From positions 65,254,255-65,318,254 of the forward strand of contig OX393551.1 in the NCBI GenBank assembly GCA_947650365.1: a DNA stretch of 64,000 bases. The letters are read 5' to 3'. Made by a program: the position numbers and the translations under genes. This stretch comes from Chamaelirium japonicum (Eukaryota > Streptophyta > Magnoliopsida > Liliales > Melanthiaceae). Under the pieces are notes generated by a model. The model saw only the letters and a program-made list of their open reading frames with translations, made no database searches and had not been told where the DNA came from. Positions 46,899 through 57,383 of the stretch are shown one piece after another; within the stretch, counting starts at the first letter, position 1, and each line of letters starts with the position of its first letter.

Positions 46899-47500
46899 GA
46901 GTGGAGTTTCTAAAAGCCCTTTCCACTCACCCTGTCCACAAAGTTTCTTTGTTGTTGTTCGGAGTGTGCGTGTCGGCGGACTTCAGAGTAGGGGTGGCAA
47001 TTCTTGACCCGACCCGTCAACCCGATCCGAAGTAAGCGGGTTTGGATTTGGCCTAAACGGGTTCGGGTCATAAACAGGTCGACCCGATTGACCCGTTTAT
47101 TTAATGGGTCGGGTTCGGGTTTGTAGTTATAACCCGATTGACCCGACTTGACCTGTTTACCAAATGGGTCGTGTCAACCCGACCTGACCCAACCTGAACC
47201 AACCCGACCCAACTTGGCCCGTCTGACCCAACCCGACAGGTTTACATGGGTTCTGTTGACCCAACCCAACACGACACGACCCGACTTGTTTAGTAAACGG
47301 GTCGGGTCGGGTCAACCCATTTATTAGGCAGGTCGGGTTTGGGTTTAAGTTTTTGACCCGTTTATTAAACGGGTCGGGTTCGGATTGGGTGTTTTGCCTT
47401 ATACCTATGTCTCAACCCGACCCGACCCGACCCGACCCATTGCCACCCCTACTTCAGAGTAGTTGCCTTGAGTAGAAAGGGCTTTAAGAAACTCCACTCT
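46899..47500. mobile_element. Small MITE with 30-bp arms, split by a hAT insertion
   Basis: The left arm (46899-46928, GAGTGGAGTTTCT...CCACTC) is mirrored by 47470-47500 with few mismatches. Without the nested element the unit is about 130 bp. Confidence 0.75.
46989..47451. mobile_element. hAT MITE with exact 8-bp target duplication
   Basis: TAGGGGTGGCAA at the start, TTGCCACCCCTA at the end, CTTCAGAG duplicated at 46981-46988 and 47452-47459. The body is built of 'gacccg' and 'cgggtc' repeats. Confidence 0.95.
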
Positions 47501-47817
47501 ATCGAAAGATTTCTTGATAGGTTAACCGATGGAAGATTTTCAAATAAGACCATAGGCTAGGGGCTAGGCAATGGTGTCTTTATATGTCCTATGTGGACTT
47601 TCCCTGCTTACAACCTGGGTTTTGGAACGTGAGGGTATCTACAAGTGGTGTCAGAGCGGGGATCCGCTCAGCCGAGTTCTAGTCGGGTCAAGGTGTGGCA
47701 AACTTATGCCCAAGGTGTGTCTCTTCCACGCACGAGATGGGGCAGGTGGGTGTTCAGCCTTAGTCTCATGTGTCTTCTTCTTCAATGCTTTTACTTCCAT
47801 TCGATGATCGTTGCACT

Positions 47818-48196
47818 TAGGGGTGGCAATGGGTTGGGTCGGGTCGGGTCGGGTTGAGACATAGGTATAAGGGCAAAACACCCAATCCGAACCTGACCCG
47901 TTTAATAAACGGGTCAAAAACTTAAACCCAAACCCGACCCGCCTAATAAACGGGTTGACCCGACCTGACCCGTTTAACCCGTTTACTAAAAAAGTCGGGT
48001 TGGCTCGGGTGGGATCGGGTCGACACGACCCATTTGGTAAACGGATCAATCGGGTTATAAGTACAAACCCAAACCCGACCCATAAATAAACGGGTCGATC
48101 AGGTCGACCTGTTTTTGACCCGAACCCGTTTAGGCCAAACCCAAACCCGCTAACTTCGAGTCGGGTTGGCGGGTCGGGTCAAGGATTGCCTCCCCT
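47818..48196. mobile_element. hAT MITE, same family, inverted relative to 46989-47451
   Basis: TAGGGGTGGCAATGGG at the start and ATTGCCTCCCCTA at the end. Flanks GTTGCACT and GTTGCTAT match at six of eight bases. The body is the reverse complement of its neighbour. Confidence 0.88.
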
Positions 48197-48411
48197 AGTT
48201 GCTATGTACATTTCCTAGTGGAGGGTTATTGGATGGAGCTGTTTAGTTGTGATGAATCTCTGTTGAGATATTGTTGTCTCTGCATTTCCATTGTGTGCTT
48301 AACGGCCCTAATCGGCAATGGAAGCCTATTGTTTCTACCTTCGAGAAAAGGTCCTTCAACTCAGGTCATGGTACACACCCTTGAGTGTAAGGTTTATCCT
48401 CTAATTATTTC

Positions 48412-49601
48412 TAGGCCTGTCAAAGGGTTGGGCTAGGGTCAAACGGGCCTGGCCCTCTATACCAGGAGGCGGATTTTAGTAGGGGTGCAACTTGGGCGGG
48501 CAACCCGAACCAAATCCAAGCCCAATCCGAATTTGGACGGGCTTGGGTTGGGATTTTACTTGTATGGATTCGGCTTTGGTTGGAAAATCCCAACCCGACC
48601 ACAATTTTGGTTGGGCTTGGGCAAAGACTTCGGGCAACTCGAGCCAACCCGAAACCCGACCATTTAGTAAATAATATGTAATAAATTATGATATTGAATA
48701 GGTCTGATCGGAATCCATTTGTTGGATCGTCTGTTGAATACAAGTTGAGGTCGCACTGTGGTGAAACTTTGATAGATATTTATCCCGCTTCTAATGGCTA
48801 TTGTTGGATGGGCATTTATCCATCCAACGATGGGCCATCACCTATATAAGATGCAAAGAATTACTTTATATATTATATTATTGCAAATGAATTACTATAT
48901 GTTGATTATTTCTTCTCTATCATGTTGAAATCGGCCAACTCGTTCGCACAACCTGATCAACCTGGCCAACCCGACGGGTTGGGCTTGGGCTAAGGAAGTT
49001 CAACCCGACCTTGGATTAGGTTGGGCTTGGGCAGCGGATTCAACCTCTTAGGTTGACCCCTCAACCCGCTCGTGTTGTAGCCCTAGGTTTTAGCCCTTCA
49101 GAACCGAAAAATAATGGATCTCAGCCTGGTTGTTTAAGGGTCAGGGCCAAGCAAGGGTCAGGTTATTAAGATAAGGATTAACTCTACTTTACTATTTAAA
49201 CCACATCGAAAATGGTAATTTTTCCCTTGAACTACTTGGGCCCCACGATCTTTAGTCTTAGGCAATCATTTAAAACCATATTCCTAATAATTTATTAGGA
49301 CTTAAAAACAACAATAAAATTAAAAGTATTTTAATACTTAAATATCTGGATTTGAGAGCACCGATTCCCACAATGCACAATCAGTGACTGACTAATGCCT
49401 AATTAGCCCCACTTAGTTGTACGTTTAGCTAGTTTATACAGGACAGGGCAGGGTCGAGCAGGGCGGACTTGTAAAGTTTCCCTGCCGTCCCTTGTCATGG
49501 AGGGCCTATGAAAACCGGGCCCGGCCCGACCCTCAGGCTCTTGGAGGGCCTGGCCGAATAGGGTAGGATATCCTCTACAAAGGGCTAGATTGACATGCCT
49601 A
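48412..49601. mobile_element. hAT-type element with a second hAT nested inside
   Basis: TAGGCCTGTCAA at the start and TTGACATGCCTA at the end. Flanks ATTATTTC and ATCATTTC match at seven of eight bases. The inner element is 48480-49085. A related copy of its right half is at 56830-57264. Confidence 0.85.
48480..49085. mobile_element. Nested hAT element with 'ttgggc' repeats
   Basis: TAGGGGTGCAACTTGGGC at the start and GTTGTAGCCCTA at the end. Flanks GATTTTAG and GGTTTTAG match at seven of eight bases. Confidence 0.85.
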
Positions 49602-49719
49602 ATCATTTCCCTCTGTGTCACACTAGAACACCCCCATCGTCATTTGCTAGACCGCCATCCTCTCACCGTGCTAGTCCTCCCATGATCCATAACTAGAATT
49701 CAAAGTAACTAATCCTTAA

Positions 49720-50320
49720 GAGCATCTCCAACCATGCCCTCCATTTTGCCATTGCCAAATGAGAATAATCTAAGAATATTCATATCGAGGTCCTCTATTA
49801 TGGTTAGTCTCCAACCATGACCTCTATATTTTAGCATCATCTTGGAATATACCTCATTCCATTTTATTTTTAATACTTAGAATAAAAATTCATTAACAAG
49901 AATAAACATTAACAAGAATAATTATAAAATAAGTAATTAAATATAATATTTAATGACTTTAAAAATAACTCTAAAAATATTAGATATTAGTCTCTTTTCG
50001 AAGGTCTCGATGAGAGCTTTCCAACGGTACCAAATATGTTAAAAACGGATTAGTGAATTAATAAATACACTTAGTTAAAATATTTATATACAAATTTTAT
50101 AAAGGATATATTTGTCATTAGATTTAATACATATAAACCTTGGAGGGCTATTTAGGTATTATCCGAAAGTTTAGCCAAATAACAGCCCCCTGCATTTTGC
50201 TCGAAAATCTGCATTTATGCCGGCCAAACAGCCCCCTGCATTTATGGCAGCCAATATAGCATGCGGTTGGAGACCTCCGTCCGCTATATTTGGCAGCATA
50301 GCGGACGGTTGGAGATGCTC
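49720..50320. mobile_element. PIF/Harbinger-type MITE with TAA duplication
   Basis: GAGCATCTCCAACC at the left and GGTTGGAGATGCTC at the right, with TAA at 49717-49719 and 50321-50323. 601 bp, AT-rich interior. Confidence 0.9.
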
Positions 50321-50323
50321 TAA

Positions 50324-50907
50324 GGGCTATCGGCGCCTCTCGTTTTTCTCCCCTTTTTCCTCCGCTCGTGCTAGGGTTAGGGTTTCGCCTTTCTTGGCCT
50401 CCCCGGCCACCGCCGCCAGCCTTGTAAATAGGGGTGTTCCCCTTCGGCCCCGGGTTTTGTGCTTGCCCGACTTGGAGTCGTGCTGCGGCCCCTCTTTGGA
50501 TCGACATCCTCGCTTGCGGATTGGGGGTTTCCGATCGGTTTGTGGAGGTTAGCTGGGTCCGGAACCCCGACAGGTGTCTGCCGTGGGCTTTTCCAGCCCC
50601 CTCGTTGCACGGTGGCGGATCCCAGCGTTTCAGGTTGGCCTGGTGGATCGCGACGGCTGGGGACGAGGAGCGGCTTTGCATCTTCGCCGGTGCCCGTTGG
50701 AGGTCAGTGGGGTGATCGGGTTGGTGGTGGCCGTTTTGCCTCTTTTCTTTACCAGGGTGTGGCTGTTGGTTCCCCAAGTGTGCGGTGTGTTCTTCCTTGG
50801 GGTTGGTGGTGGGGTCCGGTTGGAGTCTATTCTGCTAGCGTGCGGTGTCCTCGCTTGCGCTAGGTTGTGGCACCTCTCGGGGTTTGATAACCTCCCCCTT
50901 TGAACTA
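50324..50907. other. GC-rich stretch, no recognised gene
   Basis: High GC with several overlapping ORFs on both strands (up to 209 codons at 50148-50777, minus), none with a known domain. Plant LINE 5' regions and gene leaders can look like this. I could not choose. Confidence 0.25.
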
Positions 50908-50915
50908 CCCCCCCC

Positions 50916-51519
50916 TAGGGGTGTGCATTGGTTCGAAACCGACCTATTTAGGCAAAACCCAAACCGATCCAACCTAGGTCGGTTTTGAGAATTTGCAATC
51001 CGATCCAAACCGATTGAGACTGGAATCCAATCCAATCCAATCCAATTAAAGTCGGTTTGGATTGGATTGGATGGTCGGTTTGGGCTTTGGCCCATATGCT
51101 TACTAGTTTTTTTTATTTATTATTTGGACATAGTTTCAACTTTAAAATGATTATTTTAAAAATTATAAAATGATACTACATTACTTACCAAAATACCAAG
51201 TTATCAACAACAATACTATTATGTCCACAATATTCATATCCATTACATATTAAAAACTACAAAGTACAGTTTTAACAATTAAACAAAAGTTCGCAACAAT
51301 TACCACTAAATTAGTAAATTATAAACCGGAGTCTGGTTCGGTTCGGTTCGGTTTAGGTCGGTTTTTAATTGATAAATCCAATAACCGATCCAATCATATC
51401 GGTTTTGAGAAATCCTGATCCAATCCGATCCGTTGAGTGTGTCGAAACCGATCAAATTCGGTCGGTTTGGTTTGGTTCGGTCGGTTTGGTCGGTTTGGTT
51501 TGGATCCTGCACACCCCTA
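50916..51519. mobile_element. hAT element inserted in a C-run
   Basis: TAGGGGTGTGCA at the start, TGCACACCCCTA at the end, flanked on both sides by eight C (50908-50915 and 51520-51527). The body consists of 'aaccgatccaa' and 'ggtttggtcgg' repeats. Confidence 0.9.
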
Positions 51520-51539
51520 CCCCCCCCTCCAAAAAAAAA

Positions 51540-52290
51540 AAAAAAATCAAAGTAACCTGAGTAGATCCAACCACTTTAACGGGTCAAGGTCAGACCAATT
51601 CTTAGACGTGAAACCAATTTGGGCTTGGTTTGGGTTGCAAACATATTTCCATTGGGCGATTGAGGCCAATAGAGGAAAGGCTCATGATAGGGCTCCCTAT
51701 TTTTATTTATTGTCCCAATCAATATGAAAACTTCGGTTCTAGGCTCAATTAAAGATTAGCTAAAATGCTAGATCTTAGCTCCCCCCCCACCCCAACTCTA
51801 ATGTTTTTTTTTTAAAATTTATTTCAGCGTTCCTAGGTTCACCACTGGTCAGAGGGCATGGCGCTAGAGCAAGGGCTCAAAGATGTCTTGAGATCGTAAC
51901 AGAGTGATGGCAACTGTTATTTATTAATTCCATAAGCCCTTGAACATGACATCAATGATCAGGATTTGGACTTGCAAACAAGGCACACCGACCTTAAGGA
52001 AAAGTTCGATCCACGGTGTCCATATCGGGAGTCGAACAGGGAACCTTTTCAACATGAGAGAGAGAAAATACCACCAGGCCAAGCCTGTTGGTGAGTATTA
52101 GTGGGACCATTAGGAGGCAAAAAAATGAAGGTGAAGAAGAGACACCCATGGACATGGGTATGCTCCAAATATCTTGTTTAGCATACCATTCAGTTTGAAG
52201 AGTTACAACTCTAAAACCTTTGCTAAAAAAATTTCAAGTTTAAAATGTATATGTTATACTCATGCTACATAAGTAAAATGATATAAATAA
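51540..52290. repeat. Large repeat block, unit A left part
   Basis: 'aacctgagta.atccaaccac' onward aligns with 57265-59709 apart from the PIF-type insertion at 57384-58838. It includes a SINE (51850-52090) in both units. Confidence 0.8.
51850..52090 (-). mobile_element. tRNA-derived SINE (second family)
   Basis: The minus strand carries box A TGGCCTGGTGG (near 52080) and box B TGTTCGACTCCC (near 52030), then a body ending 'gagcccttgctctagcgcc'. Related copies: 59280-59515 (-), 61430-61668 (+) and a head-only piece at 56745-56812 (+). Confidence 0.85.
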
Positions 52291-52489
52291 AGGGCAAATT
52301 TAAAAAACCTCTTTGTACTATACACCCCATTTCATATTGGTCCCTTAACTTTTTTTTGAACAATTTGACCCCTAAATTATGCTCCATTTGCATTTAGCCA
52401 CCTCCGCCAACTTTTATTTCAAAAATACCCTTTATCAAATTTCCAATAAGACTCAAAATTATTTTAAAATATTTAACTTACTAGTAATG

Positions 52490-52960
52490 CCCGTCAGAAG
52501 ATTTCGAGGGAAAGGACAATATTTCAAAGGTGACAACAAAACATTTCGAGAGCTGCGACAATATTTCGAGAGAGAACACTATTTCAAAGGTGATAACATT
52601 CGATGAGTGCACCTAAATTTATCGGGGGCACCCATATTTGGCGCAAGCGCCCACAATCAATAAGGGTGTCCACATTTGTCAAGGGCGTCTACAATCAGCG
52701 AGGGCACCCACATTCGGTGAGGGTGCTTACATGTAGTAGGGACGACAAAATTTAGTACGACAAAACACAGTCGACGGCAGCAACATTCGATGTTGATGCC
52801 CATATTCGTCGAGAGCGCCTACATGTAGTGGGGACAGCAAAACACAGTCAGCCGTCTTCAGCGACCGTTGCAGTACCGTTAGGTTACGAAAAAATTTTAG
52901 AAGGTGTGGAAATTTTATGCTAGGGCCTACATTCGACTTTGGCACTCGATTTGTTGTTTA
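52490..52960. repeat. Short degenerate internal repeats in the Helitron
   Basis: Phrases 'atttcgagag', 'caatatttcaaaggtgacaa' and later 'gcgcccacaatc.a' and 'gggcacccacattcg' recur irregularly every 20-60 bp. Confidence 0.5.
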
Positions 52961-53233
52961 GCATTCCTAGATTTTACCTTTTGATTTGTCGATTGCATTA
53001 AGTTTATGAACACATGCATGTGCAATGCAAGTACTGGTTCCACATAATTAGCTGAAGCCAATGAATATTTTAACAAAAAAAGCCTATATACATTGTAATA
53101 CATTCAGATTATCACGTCCGACGACCATGAATTATAATCGTATCATATGACAAAGCCCTTAAAAATCTGACCAAAGCATTTCATCATCATTTGTTTATCA
53201 TTTATACATCCCACATAACTAAGTCGCTTGTCT

Positions 53234-53357
53234 TCCCATGGAGTGAAGTGGGAATTGCCGAGTGGGTTGAGCTTCACTCCCGGAGGAATTAGTCCGAGCT
53301 TGAAGTGGGCCATTGCCTGAAAGGTTTCGAGACACCCGTCGATCTCAAAATAAAAAA
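53234..53357 (+). mobile_element. 5'-truncated SINE with 13-bp target duplication
   Basis: The body matches the 3' half of the SINE at 20846-21053 ('ccattgcc.gaaaggtttcg' and 'acacccg..gatctc') and ends in an A-rich tail. AAGTCGCTTGTCT flanks it at 53221-53233 and 53358-53370. Confidence 0.92.
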
Positions 53358-53768
53358 AAGTCGCTTGTCTGGCATTATATCAACATGTAACTTACAATTT
53401 AACAGATATCCATTCAAGAGAAATATAATCGAGACCATTGCCAAAAAAAGGTAAAAAAAAGAACAAGTTGATAGTGTCAATCATAGTAGTCTTAACAACT
53501 GGAGCCGCAAAAGCTTTTAATCGTTATGAAAACCTTACAAATTCAACTTGCTACAAGTGATATTTCGAATCCGGTCCATTAAGTTGGATATGGATAGTTT
53601 TTTTTTAATCCAATAACGGTCCGAATCTAATAACCGTTTATTTAACAAATCGGATATGGATTTAGGGTAATCTGATTCATTAAGAAGCTGATCCAACAAA
53701 CTATAGCATAATATATTATATTTTATCAATTGTTAGATTACATTGCTTTGGGATTGGGTATAATGGTG

Positions 53769-53771
<3 letters not shown>

Positions 53772-53821
<50 letters not shown>

Positions 53822-53866
53822 TTTTATTGAGTGTGAATCTAAAAAAAAAAAATAAAGAAGAATCAT

Positions 53867-53943
<77 letters not shown>
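53772..53943. repeat. Two (GA)n microsatellites
   Basis: Runs at 53772-53818 and 53871-53943 separated by an A-run. They cause false LSLS ORFs. Confidence 0.95.
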
Positions 53944-53948
<5 letters not shown>

Positions 53949-54034
53949 TCCTCAATGGTAAGGGAGGGGGGATAAGTTGGCATGGAGGGCGGCCTAAAAA
54001 CAAAGAAAAAAAAAAGATGATTGGTAAGGAATCA

Positions 54035-54292
54035 GGCCCCGTTTGGTAGCCGGAAAATTTCATTAAAAGAAAGGAAAGTCTTTCCCCTCCCGAGGGGAAA
54101 GTCTTTCCTCGCAGGAGTGGGAGGAAAGAGAATCCCCTCACTTTCCCCCCGATTACACTAACATGAGAATACTTTAGGTATGAGAATCCCCTCACTTTCC
54201 CCTGTTCACTTTCCCGGCTACCAAACATGTCTAAAATCACTTAAGGGGGGAATTCTCTCCCTTTCCCATCACTTTCCGACTACCAAACGCGG

Positions 54293-54294
<2 letters not shown>
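54035..54294. mobile_element. MITE with TCA duplication (GGCCCCGTTTGGTAG ends)
   Basis: GGCCCCGTTTGGTAGCCGG at the left mirrors the right end CGACTACCAAACGCGGCC. TCA is present on both sides (54032-54034 and 54295-54297). A 3-bp duplication fits PIF/Harbinger or CACTA relatives. Confidence 0.88.
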
Positions 54295-54296
<2 letters not shown>

Positions 54297-54364
<68 letters not shown>

Positions 54365-54459
54365 CCTCGATGACATCAATGACTACGTTAAGGACCATCT
54401 GGAAAAAAAAAAACTAAATGATTGCTAAAGAAAAAAATTAAAAATAAATGTATTATTGA

Positions 54460-54502
<43 letters not shown>
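54297..54502. repeat. Two further (GA)n microsatellites
   Basis: Runs at 54297-54359 and 54463-54502. Confidence 0.95.
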
Positions 54503-54504
<2 letters not shown>

Positions 54505-54629
54505 ATCAAATAGTTGGGGAATACCCGCCTCCTCGATTTGGGGACGAAATTGGTGATTGAGAGAGAGATTGGGGACGATTTGGGGGCGAGATTCTCTTGA
54601 AGGAATCGGGAGGGCGAGCAGTAGAGATC

Positions 54630-55013
54630 TTATCTCGATTTGGGACAGTGGGAGCAACGGACGATTCTGATCATTCGCAACGGTGAGCGGGAAAGAGCTT
54701 CTCTCGTTTTGGGGGTGCGATTCTCTAGACGGGATCCAGGGCGAGCTGGAGGGAGATTCTCTCGTTGGGGACTATTGTGATCAGGAGAAATGGACGACTG
54801 TGATGGTACCGGGCCCACCGACCAGGGCCAACCGAATGGAGGAGGTCTGAACTCGGTCGCGAGAGGATTGCGGAGGGATTTCGGGATGCGAGGTACGGGG
54901 GGACTAGAGGGGATGGTTACAGCTGGGCGGGATGGTGGAGATGGGTGGAGGGTTAAGTTGGGGGTATCATGGCCGTCGGTTATATGGGGTTTATCTTTTT
55001 GCTTGTCTTCCAT
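54630..55013 (-). other. GC-rich 127-codon ORF near the Helitron 5' end
   Basis: On the Helitron sense strand it starts MEDKQKDKPHITDGHDTPN and is rich in proline, serine and arginine. It begins 38 bases inside the element and has much higher GC than its surroundings. No domain was recognised. It could be a captured exon or leader from a host gene, or chance. Confidence 0.3.
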
Positions 55014-55206
55014 TTAAAAAAATTTGAAAACTTGGCCGCTTATTATATAGATGCTTACTAGGATAAGGATATTTTTGGAATAAAAGTTGGCAGAGGGGAC
55101 TAAATGCAGATGAATCATAGTTTAAGGGTCAAATTGTTCAAAAAAAAATTAAGAGACCAATATAAAATGAGTTGTTTAGTAAGGGGACGTTTTTGTAATT
55201 TGCCCT

Positions 55207-56690
55207 AAAATAAAAGCATAAGAGTGGCTTTAATCAATCTATATATCGACCGTACTTTCTCAACTCACGTGTCATATTTATATGATAAGATTACTATAAT
55301 GAGATAGGAATATTAACATGTGAGTAATGTTCTTTGAACAAATTGAAATGACAAAAACTTTGACAATCCAAACTGGAGGTGGGCACAGGACTCAAGGCAC
55401 TGGCATTCGCACCAAGCGGGTCCAACCACCAGTCCATGGGTCTGTTTTGTTAAAGTTTTTATCGTTGAAGTTTGTTCAAATAGTATTACTCTTAAAAGAT
55501 ATGTACAAATCATGTTGCATCCCTTTTATGCCAAATAGTTTTCTAATGATATTCCAATTTGCTCAGCACTTGCTCATTGTCACAAATGTCCATTTTTAGA
55601 TTTTTTTTCTTCATTTTCACACCATGTTGAGGGCCCTATTAACCTGAGAAGAAAAATAAAAAGAACTAGGCTCATCGTATTTCAAACTAATGACAACTTT
55701 CCATGTATCCAATCTTGGACTTGGATCACACATTTATCATTGAACAAGATCAAAGTTCAGATGCAGTAAGATATGAAACATGAAAGAAAATTATCTAAAA
55801 TAATTATCTCACATTAGAAAACTTTTAATGACCAACTAACATTAAGACAAATCTACTATAAGAAGACAAAGGAAAAAAAAATCATATAACTAAGGTAAAT
55901 ATGTGCCTATTGTTGTCATCTGCCGCATGCGCGTAGTAAAAGGAACGTATAAACTAAATATTAATAATAAAAAATTAATAAAATAGATGTAAATATTCTA
56001 GATACCACAGTTCTTCACCCTCTTTCTACTTCTCCGCACCGTATCCATCTCACTCTCTTACGTCTCTCATGAGATTGACTCTTTCCACACCTTTTATATT
56101 CGTATCCACTTGTTCTCCTTTTAGAGGTCATACGTATTGTGTAGGTTCTTGCTTGGATTTAATTAATTGGTGGTATAAATACTCGAATGTCACACAAAAG
56201 TATTTTATAAGTCGAGATCGAAGAAACAGTCAACTAAATCATTTGATTTTGTATTTACGACAAACATATCTTTTTTAGAATTTAACATAATCTATGAATT
56301 TGTTAATAATAAATGGTCGTTTAGAAATTAGTATTAACTGAAATCACAAGAATTCACTATGGTTCTTTTAAAGAATGCTTCTAAAAACATGGAAAAATAT
56401 ATTTTTTATTAGCTAAAATCTTAAACTAAATATTAAAATTCAAAAAATCATTTTTTAAAAAATAAGGGAAATTATATGGTACCCACTTCGGTATCGTACC
56501 GAAATTCATAGGGACCATCCAATGGCTCTATTGTGGATCTGATGCATCCACCTAGGGTTCTTCCCATGGCACTAGAATAATGCTCCCACCACTACGATGC
56601 ATGGAAAATGAGATGGATGGTGGAGATGGGTTTGGCAATTAGGTATCATAGTGGTACCCTTAAAATAAATAAAGTCTTTGTATAGGATTA
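55207..56690. repeat. Large repeat block, unit A right part
   Basis: Aligns directly with 60061-61400 and 62818-64000 ('aaaagatatgt.caaatcatgttgcat', 'ccaatcttggacttggat', 'tcttgcttggatttaattaa'). It contains the hairpin MITE at 55322-55491. Copy-specific sequence at 56465-56680 includes 'ggtacccacttcggtatcgtacc'. Confidence 0.85.
55322..55491. mobile_element. Hairpin MITE (GAGTAATGCTATTTG family)
   Basis: Inverted arms: 'gagtaatgttctttgaaca' at the left and 'tgttcaaatagtattactc' at the right. Confidence 0.8.
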
Positions 56691-56744
56691 TGCCAACATT
56701 GGTTGGGAGGAAAAACTAAATAGAAAAAGAAAGAAGACCAATGG

Positions 56745-56812
56745 GCTCTTGGCCCGGTGGTACTTCCTCTCTCCCATGTTGGAGAGTTTTCATGTTCGAC
56801 TCCCACTATTTG
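56745..56812 (+). mobile_element. SINE head fragment
   Basis: Box A TGGCCCGGTGG and box B TGTTCGACTCCC are present; the body is replaced by sequence related to 48249 onward. Confidence 0.7.
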
Positions 56813-56818
56813 AGTGTT

Positions 56819-57264
56819 GTGATGAATATCTGTTGAGATATTGTTAAGATAAGGATTACCACTGAGTTTACTTTACCATCTAGGTCACTAAGGCAATGAT
56901 TAATTCCCCCCCTAAACTATTTTGGCCCCACTACCTTTAACCTTTAGGAAATCATTAAAACCCTATTTCTTTATTTCAGACTTAAAACCAGAAATACAAC
57001 TAAAAGTATTATAATGCTTAAAACTTAGATATCTGGGCTTGAGAGCACCAATTTCCACATGTCATAATGAGTGACCGACTAATGACTGATTAATCCCACT
57101 TAGCTACAGGTTTAGCTAGTTTATACAGGGCAGGGTTGTAGCTTTCACTAGCCCGGACCTTGCCATGGAGGGCCTTTGAAAATTGGGACCGCTCGATCCT
57201 TAAGCCATTGGAGGGATGGACCGGACAAGGTACGCTCTCCAAAGGGCCATATTAACTAGAATTC
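56819..57264. repeat. Diverged copy of sequence from the hAT region at 48.2-49.6 kb
   Basis: 'gatgaatatctgttgagatattgtt' type start, then similarity to 49170-49590 ('taagataaggatta', 'tttagctagtttatacagg', 'ggagggcct'). Confidence 0.65.
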
Positions 57265-57383
57265 AAGGTAACCTGAGTACATCCAACCACCTAAACGGGT
57301 CAAGGTGGGACCAATTCTTAGACGTGAAAACAATTTGGGCTTGGTTTGGGTTGCACTTACCTCAAAACCATTGAATTCCTTTA

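Larger units (their letters stand above)
52481..55051 (-). mobile_element. Helitron, 2,571 bp, with empty site elsewhere in the window
   Basis: On the minus strand it starts TCTATATAATAAGCGG at 55051 and ends GGGCATTACTAG at 52481 (5' TC, 3' CTAG). It lies between host A and host T with no duplication. A short stem (CCCTC pairing with GACGGG, one bulge) lies about 8 bases before the 3' end. The paralogue at 59903/59904 reads straight through A|T and is the exact empty site. No Rep/helicase was seen, so it is non-autonomous. It holds short internal repeats (52500-52960), a SINE, a MITE, four GA tracts and a GC-rich ORF near its 5' end. Confidence 0.9.
52291..55206. mobile_element. Mutator-like MITE (long TIRs) split by a Helitron
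   Basis: The left arm from 52291 (AGGGCAAATTTAAAAAACC) mirrors the right arm ending 55206 (GTTTTTGTAATTTGCCCT) over about 130 bp. The uninterrupted 351-bp paralogue is at 59710-60060. The A-rich flanks do not allow a clear target duplication. Confidence 0.88.

Noticed and set aside
50148..50903. Cluster of overlapping ORFs up to 209 codons
   Set aside because: High GC makes stops rare in all frames; no frame shows a domain, and frames on both strands are equally open.
52027..52082. Possible tRNA gene from box A/box B matches (also at 21000, 59455 and 61437)
   Set aside because: No cloverleaf or acceptor stem; these are heads of tRNA-derived SINEs.
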